NCBI GenBank assembly: GCA_029891385.1
Contig: CM057229.1
Span: 4,155,001-4,219,000 of the forward strand
DNA length: 64,000 nt
Direction: 5' to 3'
DNA from: Erythroxylum novogranatense
Taxonomy: Eukaryota; Streptophyta; Magnoliopsida; Malpighiales; Erythroxylaceae
Under the pieces are notes generated by a model. That model had not been told where the DNA came from, ran no database searches, and worked only from the letters and a program-made list of their open reading frames with translations. Each line of letters opens with the position of its first letter. Position 1 is the first letter of the stretch. Position numbers and translations under genes: made by a program. Of the stretch, positions 44,244 to 56,078 are shown piece after piece.

Positions 44244-45210
44244 ATGGCTGATTGTACTGAAACTCGATCTTGGCATGGTGTGTGCGTAGATGATGATCCG
44301 TATATGTTACAACCGTCTGATCATCCATGGATGGCGTTGGTGCTAACGCCATTGACTGGATCGAACTATTTCAGCTAGAGTACAGCCATTAGAACTGCTC
44401 TTGAAGCAAAAGATAAGCTTTGCTTTGTTGATGGTACTCTGGAACCGCCTACAGATCCGACTCGGTACAAGAAGTGGAAGAAAGTGGACTCGATGATTAA
44501 GTCTTGGCTTCGCAATTCCATTTCTAAGGATTTGGGTGACAGCTTTGTCTATTCACCTAGCGCCAAGCATCTGTGGGAGGTGTTGGAGAAAAGGTTTGGA
44601 GTTAGTAATACTCCACAAATGTATCAAGTTCAGCGGGAGATGTTGTCTACTGAGCAAGGTAACCATTCGGTAACTCAATACTTTAGTAAACTTAATCAGT
44701 TCTGGGATGAGTTTGATAGGCTCATGCCTTTACCTGGGTGTGGTTGTACTGGATGTTCTTGTTGTGCAAGAATGACTGCGAAGCTTAAGGAGAGGGCAGA
44801 TGCGTCCAAATTGCTCCAATTTCTAATGGGCTTGAACAGGTCTTTTGATAATGTTCGATGTAGGGTCTGTGAACTCTGGCCACGCGACCGCTACAGTAGA
44901 GCCCGGCCTCTACCGCCATCACTCCAGGTATTGTCCTCTTTGGTTCAGGGGTGAGCCACTGCTCGAACCCAAAATCTCAAGGTTTTGTTCCACTTTACGT
45001 GGACGCCTCTTACCATTAAGCCAATGCCAACATGGTTGCTGAAATGGCTGAGACACCCTTTGATGCATCACCTCCTTCTGAAGGTAAAGAACTTGGACAG
45101 TTGATGATGCAAATGCAGATTATGCAGCAGGAGTTGGCTAAACTTGTCAGTAGGAAGCTACCAACGACTGGAGGTGCAGGAAAGGAGTTCTCAAATTTTA
45201 TTTTGCAGTA
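44244..45210 (+). pseudogene. Copia gag
   Basis: The ATG at 44244 opens a frame with PLTGSNYFS, a TAG at 44376-44378 (TGG expected in SWSTAI), then WLRNSISKDLGDSF, VLEKRFGVSNTPQMYQV and YFSKLNQFWDEFDRL. These are the conserved segments of the copia UBN2/gag region. A candidate SINE interrupts it after SFDNVR (about 44862). The frame resumes with NMVAEMAETPFDASPPSEG near 45030. Confidence 0.85.
44862..45032 (-). mobile_element. Candidate tRNA-derived SINE within copia gag
   Basis: On the minus strand, TTGGCTTAATGGTAAGAGG (45006-45024) fits a Pol III A box and GGGTTCGAGCAG (44959-44970) fits a B box, about 40 bp apart as in tRNA-headed SINEs. The segment replaces ordinary gag sequence between SFDNVR and NMVAEM. 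No clear TSD or tail was found and the limits are approximate. Part of the stretch could instead be diverged gag. Confidence 0.5.
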
Positions 45211-45219
45211 ATCTGGTTA

Positions 45220-47229
45220 TCTGAATCTGACATTACATGCATTGAGCATTTTGGTAGCAATATGTGGATCATTGATCTGAGGCGTCTAATCACATGTGTT
45301 GTGATGATAAAATCATGAACGCCGTGAGACCTTTGAAACATAGTGTGTCGGTGCGCTTGCTCGACTCCAAAGACTCAGATAGCTACCCATACTAGTCATG
45401 TTGAATTACATCCCAACCTCATTCTCAACCATGTCCTATACCTTCCTACTTTTAATTTCAATCTATTAACAGTGCAGAAACTTGCTGATAATGCTGATGC
45501 TTATTTCACTTTCTTTCCTTCCCATTGTCTCATACAGGACCTGAAGAGTAATAAACTCATTGCTGTGGGAGCTGTAATGGGAACATTGTATTTTCTCACA
45601 ACCAAATCTTTTGATTCTACTGTAATCTGTAGCTATCTAAATCTTTGTGAAAAACATAAGCCCATAAGTAGAGTTGACAGTACACTGTTGTCTAGCCTTG
45701 TCTTCTCTAATTCTTGTCCTACTTCTACTCTAATAAATAATAATGTTGTACTTTGGCATTCACGACTTGGGCATGCTTCTTTAAAGGTGTTACAACATAT
45801 AGATTGTCTTGACATTAAAGATTTGAAGGATCCATGTAATGTCTGTCATTTGGCCAAACAACATCGTCTACCTTTCTCAGTGGCTGAGGGAAGTGCCACT
45901 CATGTATTGGAGCTTATACATATTGATCTCTGGAGTCCATACAAACAGGCAAGTTTTACTTCTTGTCATTATATTCTGACTATTGTTGATGACTTTAGCA
46001 GGGCAACTTGGACTATTTTATTGAAGTACAAGTCTCAAGTACTTGATGCCCTGCTCGGCTTTATTATTATGGTTGAGAATCAGTTTGATCATAAGGTAAA
46101 GAAGGTGCGGTCTGATAATGAAACAGAATTCGTCAACCACCATTGCCAAACTTTCTTTGCTGAAAAAGGAATTCTTCATCAGAGAACTTGTTCCTATACT
46201 CCTCAACAAATTGGGGTGGTGGAGAGAAAGCACAAGCATTTGCTGCAGGTTGCTAGAGCCATACTGTTTCAGGCACACATGCCTAAATGTTTTTGGGGGG
46301 AAGCCATCTTGGCTGCTGCTCATATTATTAATCGCTTACCCTCTTCTGTTCTTGATTGGAAGACTCCTTTTGAGATATTATCTCACAAATTACCAGATTA
46401 TGGGAGGTTAAAGGTCTTTGGTTGTCTTTGTTATGCTATGAATACTACTCCTAGGAAGGGTAAATTTGAGGCTTAAGCACAAAGATGCGTTATGATGGGT
46501 TATGCTTCTGGTCAGAAAGCATATAGAGTTTATGATTTGGATGCTCATGTGATGTTTAGTTCACAAGATGTGATTTTCTATGAGAAGATATTTCCTTTTG
46601 CTGACTCTGATAAGCATAACAATCATCTTTCTGCTGTTTCAGATTTGGATATGTGTTTACCAGATCCTTCTTCTGTAGTGTTAGAGATACCTTCCTCTGC
46701 TGATTCTGTTGATCATGTTGAAGTTGGTGAAAATAGCACTATTCCTGCAGTTTCAACTGATATGTATGGAGTGGTTGGAGACATGGCCGATGATGTGCCT
46801 CTGTCCACTGATGTAGTTGATGGGCATGGAATGGTTGGAGAAATGGCAGAAGATGAGAATACTGATTTTATGCCTGCCCAACAACTCCGCATGAGTACAA
46901 GGAAGAGGAGATCACCAATTTGGATGAAGGATTATGTTAGTTGCAGCATTTCTAAAGATGGTTTTGCATGTGCCCTAAGCTATGCAGCTTTTATGGCCAA
47001 TATTAGCAAGAGTGTGGAACCGCAGACTTACAACCAGGTAGTACAGCACACATAATGGGTGGATGCTATGAATAATGAATTGTTAGCTCTTGAGCAAAAC
47101 CAGACTTGGGATATAACTACACTTCCACCTGGCAAGAAAGCTATCGGCTCCAATTGGGTGTACAAGGTTAAATATAATTCTGATGGGACTGTGGAACGCT
47201 ATAAAGCTCGGTTGGTGGCAAAGAGGTAT
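45220..47229 (+). pseudogene. Copia pol, part 1: protease remnant, integrase, start of RT
   Basis: The protease DSGASNHMC region is broken by small indels at 45271-45300. WHSRLGHAS with CNVC forms the zinc-binding gag-pre-integrase. The integrase triad is visible as the Asp of HIDLWSP, the Asp of RSDNETEF and the Glu of VVERKHK. Stops lie at 46474-46476 and 47053-47055 within an otherwise continuous frame. The integrase tail ends near MMGYASGQKAYRVYDL and RT begins with WVDAMNNELLALEQNQTW and GSNWVYKVKY. The frame breaks at ARLVAKRY (47229), where LARD-3 is inserted. Confidence 0.9.
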
Positions 47230-47734
47230 TGTAACATCCCGTTACTGTTAGCAAGGATATTTTGGTAATATTGGGTCAGACTGATAGGTTCATTGCATTC
47301 ACTAATTGAACATGTTACTGGCCTCTGATCATAGAGGAACAGGTTTATTGCATATGCATTTATTCATAGGTACATGCATTCATGATTTTCCGACATTTTA
47401 TTGCGAGTATGAATTGATTGGATTGTGAACTGGAAACTGACTGATCTGACTGGATTGTGATTAATTGAGAAATTAGGATAAGTGGGCTCGAATGACTGAT
47501 TTAGAATAGTCTAAGAGAGATTGGCAATTGATCGTAGCTTATAGGAAATTTTTGGGAAATTCGGGAGAAAATGCCCGGACCGGAAATTTTGAAGTGGCAG
47601 ACCGATTGACTGTATAGTACTGAAAGAATTGTCCAATGGAAATGGAAAAATTTAGATTTATACTGTCGGGAAATTAAAATGTTGAGCCATTGAAATTTAG
47701 AGACTGAAATTTGGACTGATTGAGAGACCTATGT

Positions 47735-47744
47735 CTATAAATAG
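47735..47744 (+). promoter_or_regulatory. TATA box of LARD-3 5' LTR
   Basis: CTATAAATAG, followed about 40 bp later by a CT-rich leader. Conserved at 53799-53808 in the 3' LTR. Confidence 0.65.
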
Positions 47745-48107
47745 GTAGGTTTGAAATTGGGGATTTATCCTAAGACAAAAAACATTTCTTCTCTTCCTCC
47801 TCCCATGGCGATCTTCGATTCCTCCCATCGGTGAGGATTCTTTGATCTTTCTTTATGGTTTTCTTCTCATTATGCTAGCTTAACTGGTTTATTGTGATTG
47901 ATGAAGGTTAAGGAGGATTGAGAGTGGGTTATCGTTGATTTGGAAGGATTTTAAGGTTTACAGTGATTTGTGGTTTTGATCTTCGATTGGTAAGTATTTA
48001 TGACTTTAATGTTGTTATTAATGGTTTCTAATGCATTTATGACATTTATTATGGTTGAGTTGGGTAGAAGGGAGTGTTTTTATGCTGGTTTTAGAGAGAG
48101 AAGAGGA

Positions 48108-48296
48108 AAAGTGCGATCGGAGAAGACGGTGACGCGGCCGCACGTCGCGACTTCTGGCGTGGCCTCGCCGCAACGAGCGCCTGGTTCCACGCCGCGGTGA
48201 ACAATTCCGCCTGCGTCGCGGCGAGCGTGCTTCACGCCGCTGCGAGCTATCTTCTCTTCGTCGCGACGAGGGGTGTAGGTCGCGGCGAAGGACAGT
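48108..48296. other. GC-rich CpG island-like block in LARD-3 5' LTR
   Basis: Dense in GTCGCGACG, GCCGCGG and CGCGGCG motifs, about 190 bp, in an AT-rich LTR. The counterpart is 54268-54480. The block sits between an AGAGAGAAGAG stretch and GATTTTTAGCTTATTGGG. Confidence 0.78.
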
Positions 48297-49956
48297 TTTC
48301 TGATGGAGTGATTTTTAGCTTATTGGGTATAACTTATGGTATAGACCTCCGATTGAGGTGATTCTCGATTCATTATGAACTAGAGAAAGAGGTCTACTGT
48401 TGAGGACAATTATGAGAGTCAGAATTTAATTATTATGGTACTGATTCATAAAGAATAAGGTCAATTATGGTTCATAGTGTGACCTAAATATTGAATTGAG
48501 ACAATTGGAGTTTTAATTGGGAATTTCAATAAAGGTTTTGACCCAATGGATAGGGAATTACTATAGGGAGTTTAAATTAAGGAAATTGAACTGAATTATA
48601 AGATTGGATTAATTATTGTCGATCAATTGAGCCAAGAGTTAGAATGGGACATAAGAGTTCAACATTGGGTTTTAGCGCCGGGAAAATCGTAAACATGCAT
48701 TGTACATATTTCCACTGAGACATATGCATCACTGAAATGTTTAATTGAGCATCTAGTAATGGGACTGTGTTTTACTGTTATAGAGGCGCCGTTGGATCGT
48801 CATTCCACGAACGTTGCTGGGACTTCCAGGCAATAGCTCGGAAGTTACATGTGAGTAACCTAGTTGGTTTCTCAAATTCCTGACTGTCTAAATGCTCAAT
48901 GTGAATTACTTGTCACTATGAAATTGCATGATTACTGAAATATACATGATCGAATGGTATGCTTCTACTGTATTGGATTGGACTACTGTATGACACTGAG
49001 AAATACAATACTGGGCTTTTATAGCCATACACTGAATTACTGAACACTGCATTGCATGCATAAATGCATGATCAGATAATGGAATATGACCCAAGCTGCT
49101 ATCATCACTGAAAAGAGCCTCGAGCTCGAACCTCAGTCTTGGCGGGCCTCGAGCCCGAGGGAGAAAATCACGCGCGTCCCCATCGAATCTTGGTGAGCAC
49201 TTGGGCACAACATTGAATAAGCGGAAAAGAGTCTCATATGCATTGTATACACTTGGTGATTGAATTGCAAACTTCTTGAATTATGTGATGACATGAGAGA
49301 TTGCAAATTGTTACATGCCATCGTAAAACTGTTTCATGATTTATTGTAAATTGTGATATGATATCGTAAGCTGTTATATACTATTGTAAATTCCTATTTG
49401 ATACTGCCAACTGTTATAGACTACTGTAAATTGTTATATAATACTGTTAATTAAATATTACTGTGACGTGCTGTACGCAATTTGCGTAATGCATAATTTG
49501 AGTGAACCATCGATGATGGTTTCTCTCTGAGTTCGCAAACTCACCCAACATTGCAATTATTTTTTCAGGATTTGGTGAGTACCCCGTTAGAAAAACGGGA
49601 GTATGATTCTGACAAGCAAGTCGAGTTCGGTCGGGATCGGTCTCATATGCGCATTTGAGTCTTTCGATTTATGTGTAAATTTGTATTTCAGAATTGTACT
49701 ATTATTATATAGGGCCCCCAACTGATTAATATTGCATTGTGAATTGAATATTGAAAGATTGTTTTGATTGAAAATGTTTCAATATCGCGGCCTAAATTGT
49801 TTATTGATTTCCTTTTCGAGTGTTTTAAAAAGAAAATGTCATAATGAGTTTTTAAACTGAATTGACTGCTCTAGCATGCCACCCTGGCGGGTCACGGGCT
49901 CAGATATCACCATCGATATCGGGTTCGGGTCTGGCGGGAGTGGGGTGTTACATTTG

Positions 49957-49969
49957 TGGTATCAGAGCC
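49957..49969 (+). other. LARD-3 PBS (tRNA-iMet)
   Basis: TGGTATCAGAGCC, 4 bp after the LTR, the same spacing as in LARD-1. Confidence 0.9.
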
Positions 49970-52900
49970 CAGAAGTACAATCTTACATGGGTTTTCTGAA
50001 AAATGTGTCAAGTTACATGCATGTAAGTCATTTCATGGCAGACAGTGACAACTGATCTCTAGTCTAGCATATGAGTCACATATATGAGCCTGTCTCAATT
50101 GTTTAAACAGTTAGAAAGGATGAGGAAAAAGGAAGTTGTGAATATCGTGAAATAAGAAAAAGTGTCTGGTTTGATTTGACAAATGAGGATTTAGTGTATT
50201 GGTATTGGTGTATATGTAGTATGAAAGGCAACATCAGTGTTATACTGGAGTATATTCTGGAATGGAGAATAGATATGAATGTATAGTTGTGGATTGATAG
50301 AAGAAAATAGCAATATGGTAAGAATGGTAATAGTGAAAGTGTATAACCAAAGTGAGTGGAAATAAAATGTTCTACGATCTATAGAGACTATAATTGGGTT
50401 TGATTACTGTGATGAGAGTTATGAATAGAGGTTTGTGACTTAAAGTCAGAATGTGTTAAGTGGGATATCGAGAATGATTGTACATTTATGATATTGAGTT
50501 GAGAGTGAAAATTTACAGGTATGATACAATAATGAAAAGATTGAAATGTAAGAAAATGACAATGGTAAATGAAAAAGTTGTCAAGGTCCAGTTGTTTTGC
50601 CTATGTAAATGCACACCTAATTATGGGAGCCCCATGGTAAAGTGAAAATATTGAGCTGCAATGGATGAGTTAATGGATAATTGCTAGTCAGAATTCTTGT
50701 AGTTTGAAAATCCTATATGAGTTAAAATAAGAAATGAAAGTGCTCATAGTGATCAATTGGAAATTAATAGAGATTGTATACGATCCTCACGAGCGAGGAC
50801 GGGTGCAAAAAGGAAAATTTCTGAGTTCAGATTATATTGTCACTGTAAGTGTACATTTGATAGTGAAATCACCATATAGGTGAAATGATTAAGCATAGAT
50901 GAATAATATGCGTGAATATGATATAGGAGGAAATTGATGGTTTATTAAGTAAGTTCCGATTATAATTCTGGTAGCCCCAAGTTCAAGATGAGTTAGAGTA
51001 AAGCACGAGCATGCTTGTAGCGATCAATTAAGAAAGAAGTGTGATTATCAATGATGATAGCATAGGTAATGAGCCTGAGAGAGTTAAAGAGGGACATGAA
51101 TTCAGCAAAGTCCCCCATGATCGAGAGCTGGTATCAAAAAGAGAAATGATGTCTAGAATTAAATAGGATTAAAGTGTCTTCAGTAGTATGTGCTATTAAT
51201 GGGTATATTGATGTGAATACATTTTTAGATGAGATGAGATGATTATAGCGATGTATGCCAAGGATTAGAATAAATGAAATTGTTTAAGTGCTCTTCAGAG
51301 ATTGAGTTTCTTGAAGTATCAAGAGTGACTGATTTTTTGTGATGAAAAAAAAGTTGATTGATCGAGATTTATAAACAATATTAATGATTGATAAGGTTTA
51401 GTGATCTGACGATTTGATTTAAGAATAATCATTGAAAGAATAAATTTGAAATGAAGTACAAGTAAATTGTGGAGTCCGAATTCTAGTAGAGACTCAAGCG
51501 TAAGAAATAAACTAAGTATGTATTATTGTGCTGAGACGAATTCGATTCTGTAAGAGAATTACTGAGCATCAAAGAAATACTAATTGCAAACATGAGGAGA
51601 ATATCGGTTCATGAATATTTTGTGTAAATATGTTCGTAAAGTATAAGTTGATATGATGAATGGGTTATTCGACCTAGAGGATAAAGATGGCCGATAAATT
51701 GCAATAGGTGGAGAAGCTAGTGTAAAGGAATATGTGTCAGAATATATTATGATGAAACTGAGAAAGTTATAAGAAATTGTTCCTCATTGGAGGCAATCGA
51801 TAATTAATTATGAGTATGAGGAGTTGTTATGCTACTGAAGAGTAAAATGTCTCAATTGTGTTTAGAGTGGATAATGACTATAAGCATGGGTTAGCAATTG
51901 AGTGCTTTAAAAAATATGATGAAGTATATAAATTAGCACGATTGAGGAAATTGTTTATCATGCAAGTTTCAGAAGAATGAATCTCGATTGACCAAATAAA
52001 TAGTGATCGAATCATTATTGAATATGGCTCATTAGGAGACTTAATGTCGAAAGAGGTGATGATAAAATGCGAAATTTCAAGGGACATATGTATCGGGATT
52101 TGGAGTTATTTAGAACTAGCGGTATCTTTGGATCGCCCGTAAATTGTCAAAGATTTTCGGCTTTAGCTTTGACAAATGTTTGAGGAATAACGAGTGTGAT
52201 CATATGATCGATGATTGTGACAGAAACATTTCGAGATTTTGCGCTATGTACAGAAATGTTCCAGTAAAGGTTATGATGCTATTTGATGAAATTGTGTAAA
52301 GTGGTTTTATGTACCTAGAGGTAAATATCGCCTTATGGGCTACATTCTGAGTGATGACTGGATTATTTTGGACTGGATATTGTTCTGAAAGCTGGAGACA
52401 TTATTCGGATAGAAACTTCTAAATATAGATATGAATATGTAAAGCGAGAATGATTAAGATATTAGTGAATTTAGAAGTATTGAAAAGGGTTATATGTTTG
52501 AGTGTTTCATAATTTAGTTAGTGATGCAATGTAATGTATCGACTCGGAAAATGTGATGGCAGAAAATCACAATTTGGGCGATAAGGTTATTAAACCTATT
52601 GCAATACTGAGCGTGATCTGTCGAACTAGTATGGGACAAAAAGAAAGTATTATGGGCAATTGGAATTCCAAATCAGATGTGTAAAAAGGATTGGCAAAAC
52701 AGAATTGAGTATTTAGGAATTTCAAATGGATTAAACTGTTGAGGAAAATGGTAGTGATAAATGGATTAAGAAATTAAAGTTAATGTCAATGAGTTAAATT
52801 GATTATATTGAGGTTAATGGAACCTTTCGAGATTAGTGTTTTAACACTATAGAAATGTAGTCTGCTAAGCGATGGATGAAGTGTTTCGAAGTGTATCGCC

Positions 52901-53296
52901 TCGACCAAGATACACTAAGATGAGATAAAGGTGAATTGGGGAAAGTTAAAATTCCTTATAAGTGGCCTCTCTGTGACTGTGGTGTAAATAGAATTAATGA
53001 TTGGTAAGTCAGTTGAAAACCTAAAAGATGATTCGGATTCGTAAAGAGTTACAGGGTCAGAATTAAGAAATATTGTTATGATCCGACATAAGTGTTATTG
53101 ATACCGAAAGTGAAATTTTTGAGAAAGCTTGAGAATGTTAATGAGTGATTGATCGTATTGATTCAGTATACTGACAAAAATTGGTTATATAGTGAAATAA
53201 GTGGGAGATAGTATATAGTGATCGAATCAATTTCCTCTGCTTCTCGGATCATCAGATATGAAATTTCGAGGACGAAAATTTTGTAAGGAGGAGAAT
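49970..53296 (+). other. LARD-3 interior without recognisable coding sequence
   Basis: Stops in all frames and no readable gag-pol domain. The beginning (AAGTACAATCTTACATGGG) resembles the beginning of the LARD-1 interior. The end carries ATTTCGAGGACGAAAATT and the PPT AAGGAGGAGAAT (53285-53296). A heavily decayed gag-pol cannot be excluded without profile searches. Confidence 0.7.
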
Positions 53297-53798
53297 TGTA
53301 ACATCCAATTATTATTAGTGCGGTATTTTGGTAATATTGGGTCGGTGATAGGTTCATTGCATTCACTGATTGAACATGTTACTGGCCTCTGATCATAGAG
53401 GAACATGTTTATTGCATATGCATTTATTCATAGGTACATGCATTCATGATTTTCCGGCATTTTATTGCGAGTATGAATTGATTGGATTGTGAACTGGAAA
53501 CTGACTAAACTGACTGTATTGTGATTAATTGAGAAATTAGGATAAGTGGGCTCGAATGACTGATTTAGAATAGTCTAAGAGAGATTGGCAATTGATAGTA
53601 GCTTATAGGAAATTTTTGGGAAATTAGGGAGAAAATGCCTGGACCGGAAATTTTGGAGTGGCAGACCGATTGACTGTATAGTACTGAAAGAATTGTCCAA
53701 TGACAATGGAAAAATTTAGAGTTATACTGTCGGGAAATTAAAATGTTGAGCCATTGAAATTTAGAGACTGAAATTTGGACTGATTGAGAGACCTATGT

Positions 53799-53808
53799 CT
53801 ATAAATAG
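53799..53808 (+). promoter_or_regulatory. TATA box of LARD-3 3' LTR
   Basis: CTATAAATAG, identical to the 5' LTR copy. It points into the downstream copia RT sequence. Confidence 0.6.
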
Positions 53809-54006
53809 GTAGGTTTGAAATTGGGGATTTATCCTAAGACAAAAAGCATTTCTTCTCTTCCTCCTCCCATGGCGATCTTCGATTCCTCCCATCGATGAGG
53901 ATTCTTTGATCTTTCTTTATGGTTTTCTTCTCATTATGCTAGCTTAACTGGTTTATTGTGATTGATGAAGGTTGAGGAGGATTGAGAGTGGGTTATCGTT
54001 GATTTG

Positions 54007-54196
54007 GAAGGATTTTAGGGTTTACGGTGATTTGTGGTTTTGATCTTCGATTGGTAAGTATTTATGACTTTAATGTTGTTATTAATGGTTTCTAATGCAT
54101 TGAAGGATTTTAGGGTTTACGGTGATTTGTGGTTTTGATCTTCGATTGGTAAGTATTTATGACTTTAATGTTGTTATTAATGGTTTCTAATGCATT
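54007..54196. repeat. 95-bp tandem duplication in LARD-3 3' LTR
   Basis: The block starting GAAGGATTTTAGGGTTTACGG is repeated with period 95. The 5' LTR has one copy (from about 47946), so the duplication arose after insertion or is an assembly effect. Confidence 0.85.
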
Positions 54197-56078
54197 TATG
54201 ACATTTATTATGGTTGAGTTGGGTAGAAGGGAGTGTTTTTATGCTGATTTTAGAGAGAGAAGAGGAAAAGTGCGATCGGAGAAGACGGTGACGCGACCGC
54301 ACATCGCGACGTCTGGCGTGGCCTCGCCGCGGTGAGAAAATTTAGTGCTCGCCGCGACGAGCGCCTGGTTCCACGCCGCGGTGAACAATTCCGCCTGCGT
54401 CGCAGCGAGCCGCGAAGAGGACGCACGCCACGGTGAGCTATCTTCTCTTCGTCGCGGCAAGGGGTGTAGGTCGCGGGGAAGGACAGTTTTCTGATGGAGT
54501 GATTTTTAGCTTATTGGGTATAACTTATGGTATAGACCTCCGATTGAGGTGATTCTCGATTCATTATGAACTAGAGAAAGAGGTCTACTGTTGAGGACAA
54601 TTATGAGAGTCAGAATTTAATTATTATGGTACTGATTCATAGAGAATAAGGTCAATTATGGTTCATAGTGTGACCTAAATATTGAATTGAGACAATTGGA
54701 GTTTTAATTGGGAATTTCAATAAAGGTTTTGATCCAATGGATAGGGAATTGCTATAGGGAGTTTAAATTGAGGAAATTGAACTGAATTATAAGATTGGAT
54801 TAATTATTGTCGATCAATTGAGCCAAGAGTTAGAATGGGACATAAGAGTTCAACATTGGGTTTTAGCGTCGGGAAAATCGTGAACATGCATTGTACATAT
54901 TTCCACTGAGACATATGCATCACTGAAATGTTTAATTGAGCATCTAGTAATGGGACTGTATTTTACTGTTATAGAGGCGCCGTTGGATCGTCATTCCACG
55001 GACGTTGCTGGGACTTCCAGGCAATAGCTCGGAAGTTACAGGTGAGTAACCTAGTTGGTTTCTCAAATTCCTGACTGTCTAAATGCTCAATGTGAATTAC
55101 TTGTCACTGTGAAATTGCATGATTACTGAAATATACATGATCGAATGGTATGCTTCTACTGTATTGGATTGGACTACTGCATGACACTGAGAAATACAAT
55201 ACTGGGCTTTTATAGCCATACATTGAATTACCGGAAGACTGCATTGCATGCATAAATGCATGATCAGATAATGGAATGTGACCCAAGTTGCTATCATCAC
55301 TGAAAAGAGCCTCGAGCTCGAACATCATCTTCGACCGCCTCGAGCCCGAGGGGAGAAATCTCGACGTGTCCCCATCGAATCTCGGTGAGCACTTGGGCAC
55401 AACACTGAATAACTGGAAAAGAGTCTCATATGCATTGTATACACTTGACCGATTGAATTGCAAACTTACTGAATTATGTGATGACATGAGAGATTGCAAA
55501 TTGTTACATGCTACTGTAAACTGTTTCATGATTTACTATAAATTGTGATATGATACTGTAAACTGTTATATACTATTGTAAATTCCTATTTGATACTGCC
55601 AACTGTTATAGACTACTGTAAATTGTTATATAATACTGTTAATTAAATATTCTTTGTGCTGTGTCAGATTTGATTTGCGTAATGCATGATTTGAGTGAAC
55701 CATCGATGATGGTTTCTCACTGAGTTCGCAAACTCACCCAACATTGCAATTATTTTTTCAGGATTTGGTGAGTACCCCGTTAGACAAACGGGAGTATAAT
55801 TACAGAAAGCAAGTCAGAGTTCAGGTCGGGATCAGTCTCATGTCTGCATTTGAGTCTTTCTGATTTATGTGTAAATTTGTATTTCCGCAAAATTGTACTA
55901 TTATTATAGAGGGCCCCCAACTGATTAATATTGCATTGTGAATTGAATATTGAAAGATTGTTTTGATTGAAAATGTTTCAATATCGCGGGCCCAAATTGT
56001 TTATTGATTTCTACGCACTCGAGTGTTTTAAAAAAGAAAAATGTCATAATGAGTTTTTAAACTGAATAGATTGTTTAT

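Larger units (their letters stand above)
47230..49952 (+). repeat. LARD-3 5' LTR (2723 bp)
   Basis: It has a TATA box at 47735-47744, a CT-rich leader with a nine-codon frame from ATGGCGATC, a GC-rich block at 48108-48296, and a terminal module with GAGTAACCTAGTTGGTTTCTC, CATCGATGATGGTTTC, TCGCAAACTCACCCAA and ATATCGGGTTCGGG, shared with LARD-2. Confidence 0.9.
47230..56073 (+). mobile_element. LARD-3: non-autonomous LTR retrotransposon nested in copia RT
   Basis: 5' LTR 47230-49952 (TGTAACATCC...GTGTTACA), iMet PBS at 49957, a 3.3-kb interior without intact domains, AATTTCGAGGACGAAAATT and a PPT just before the 3' LTR (53297 to about 56073). The 3' LTR lacks its last 84 bp or so, so only part of a TSD remains (GGTAT on the left, TTTAT on the right). 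The copia frame continues exactly across the removed element (KRY-NQT). Termini and the last 1.2 kb of the LTR resemble LARD-2, so the two belong to one superfamily. Confidence 0.9.
53297..56073 (+). repeat. LARD-3 3' LTR, truncated at its 3' end
   Basis: Partner of 47230-49952. It lacks the last 84 bp or so, including ATATCGGGTTC and the terminal TGTTACA. It carries a 95-bp tandem duplication at 54007-54196 and an extra GC-rich stretch near 54325-54360 not present in the 5' LTR. Confidence 0.88.
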
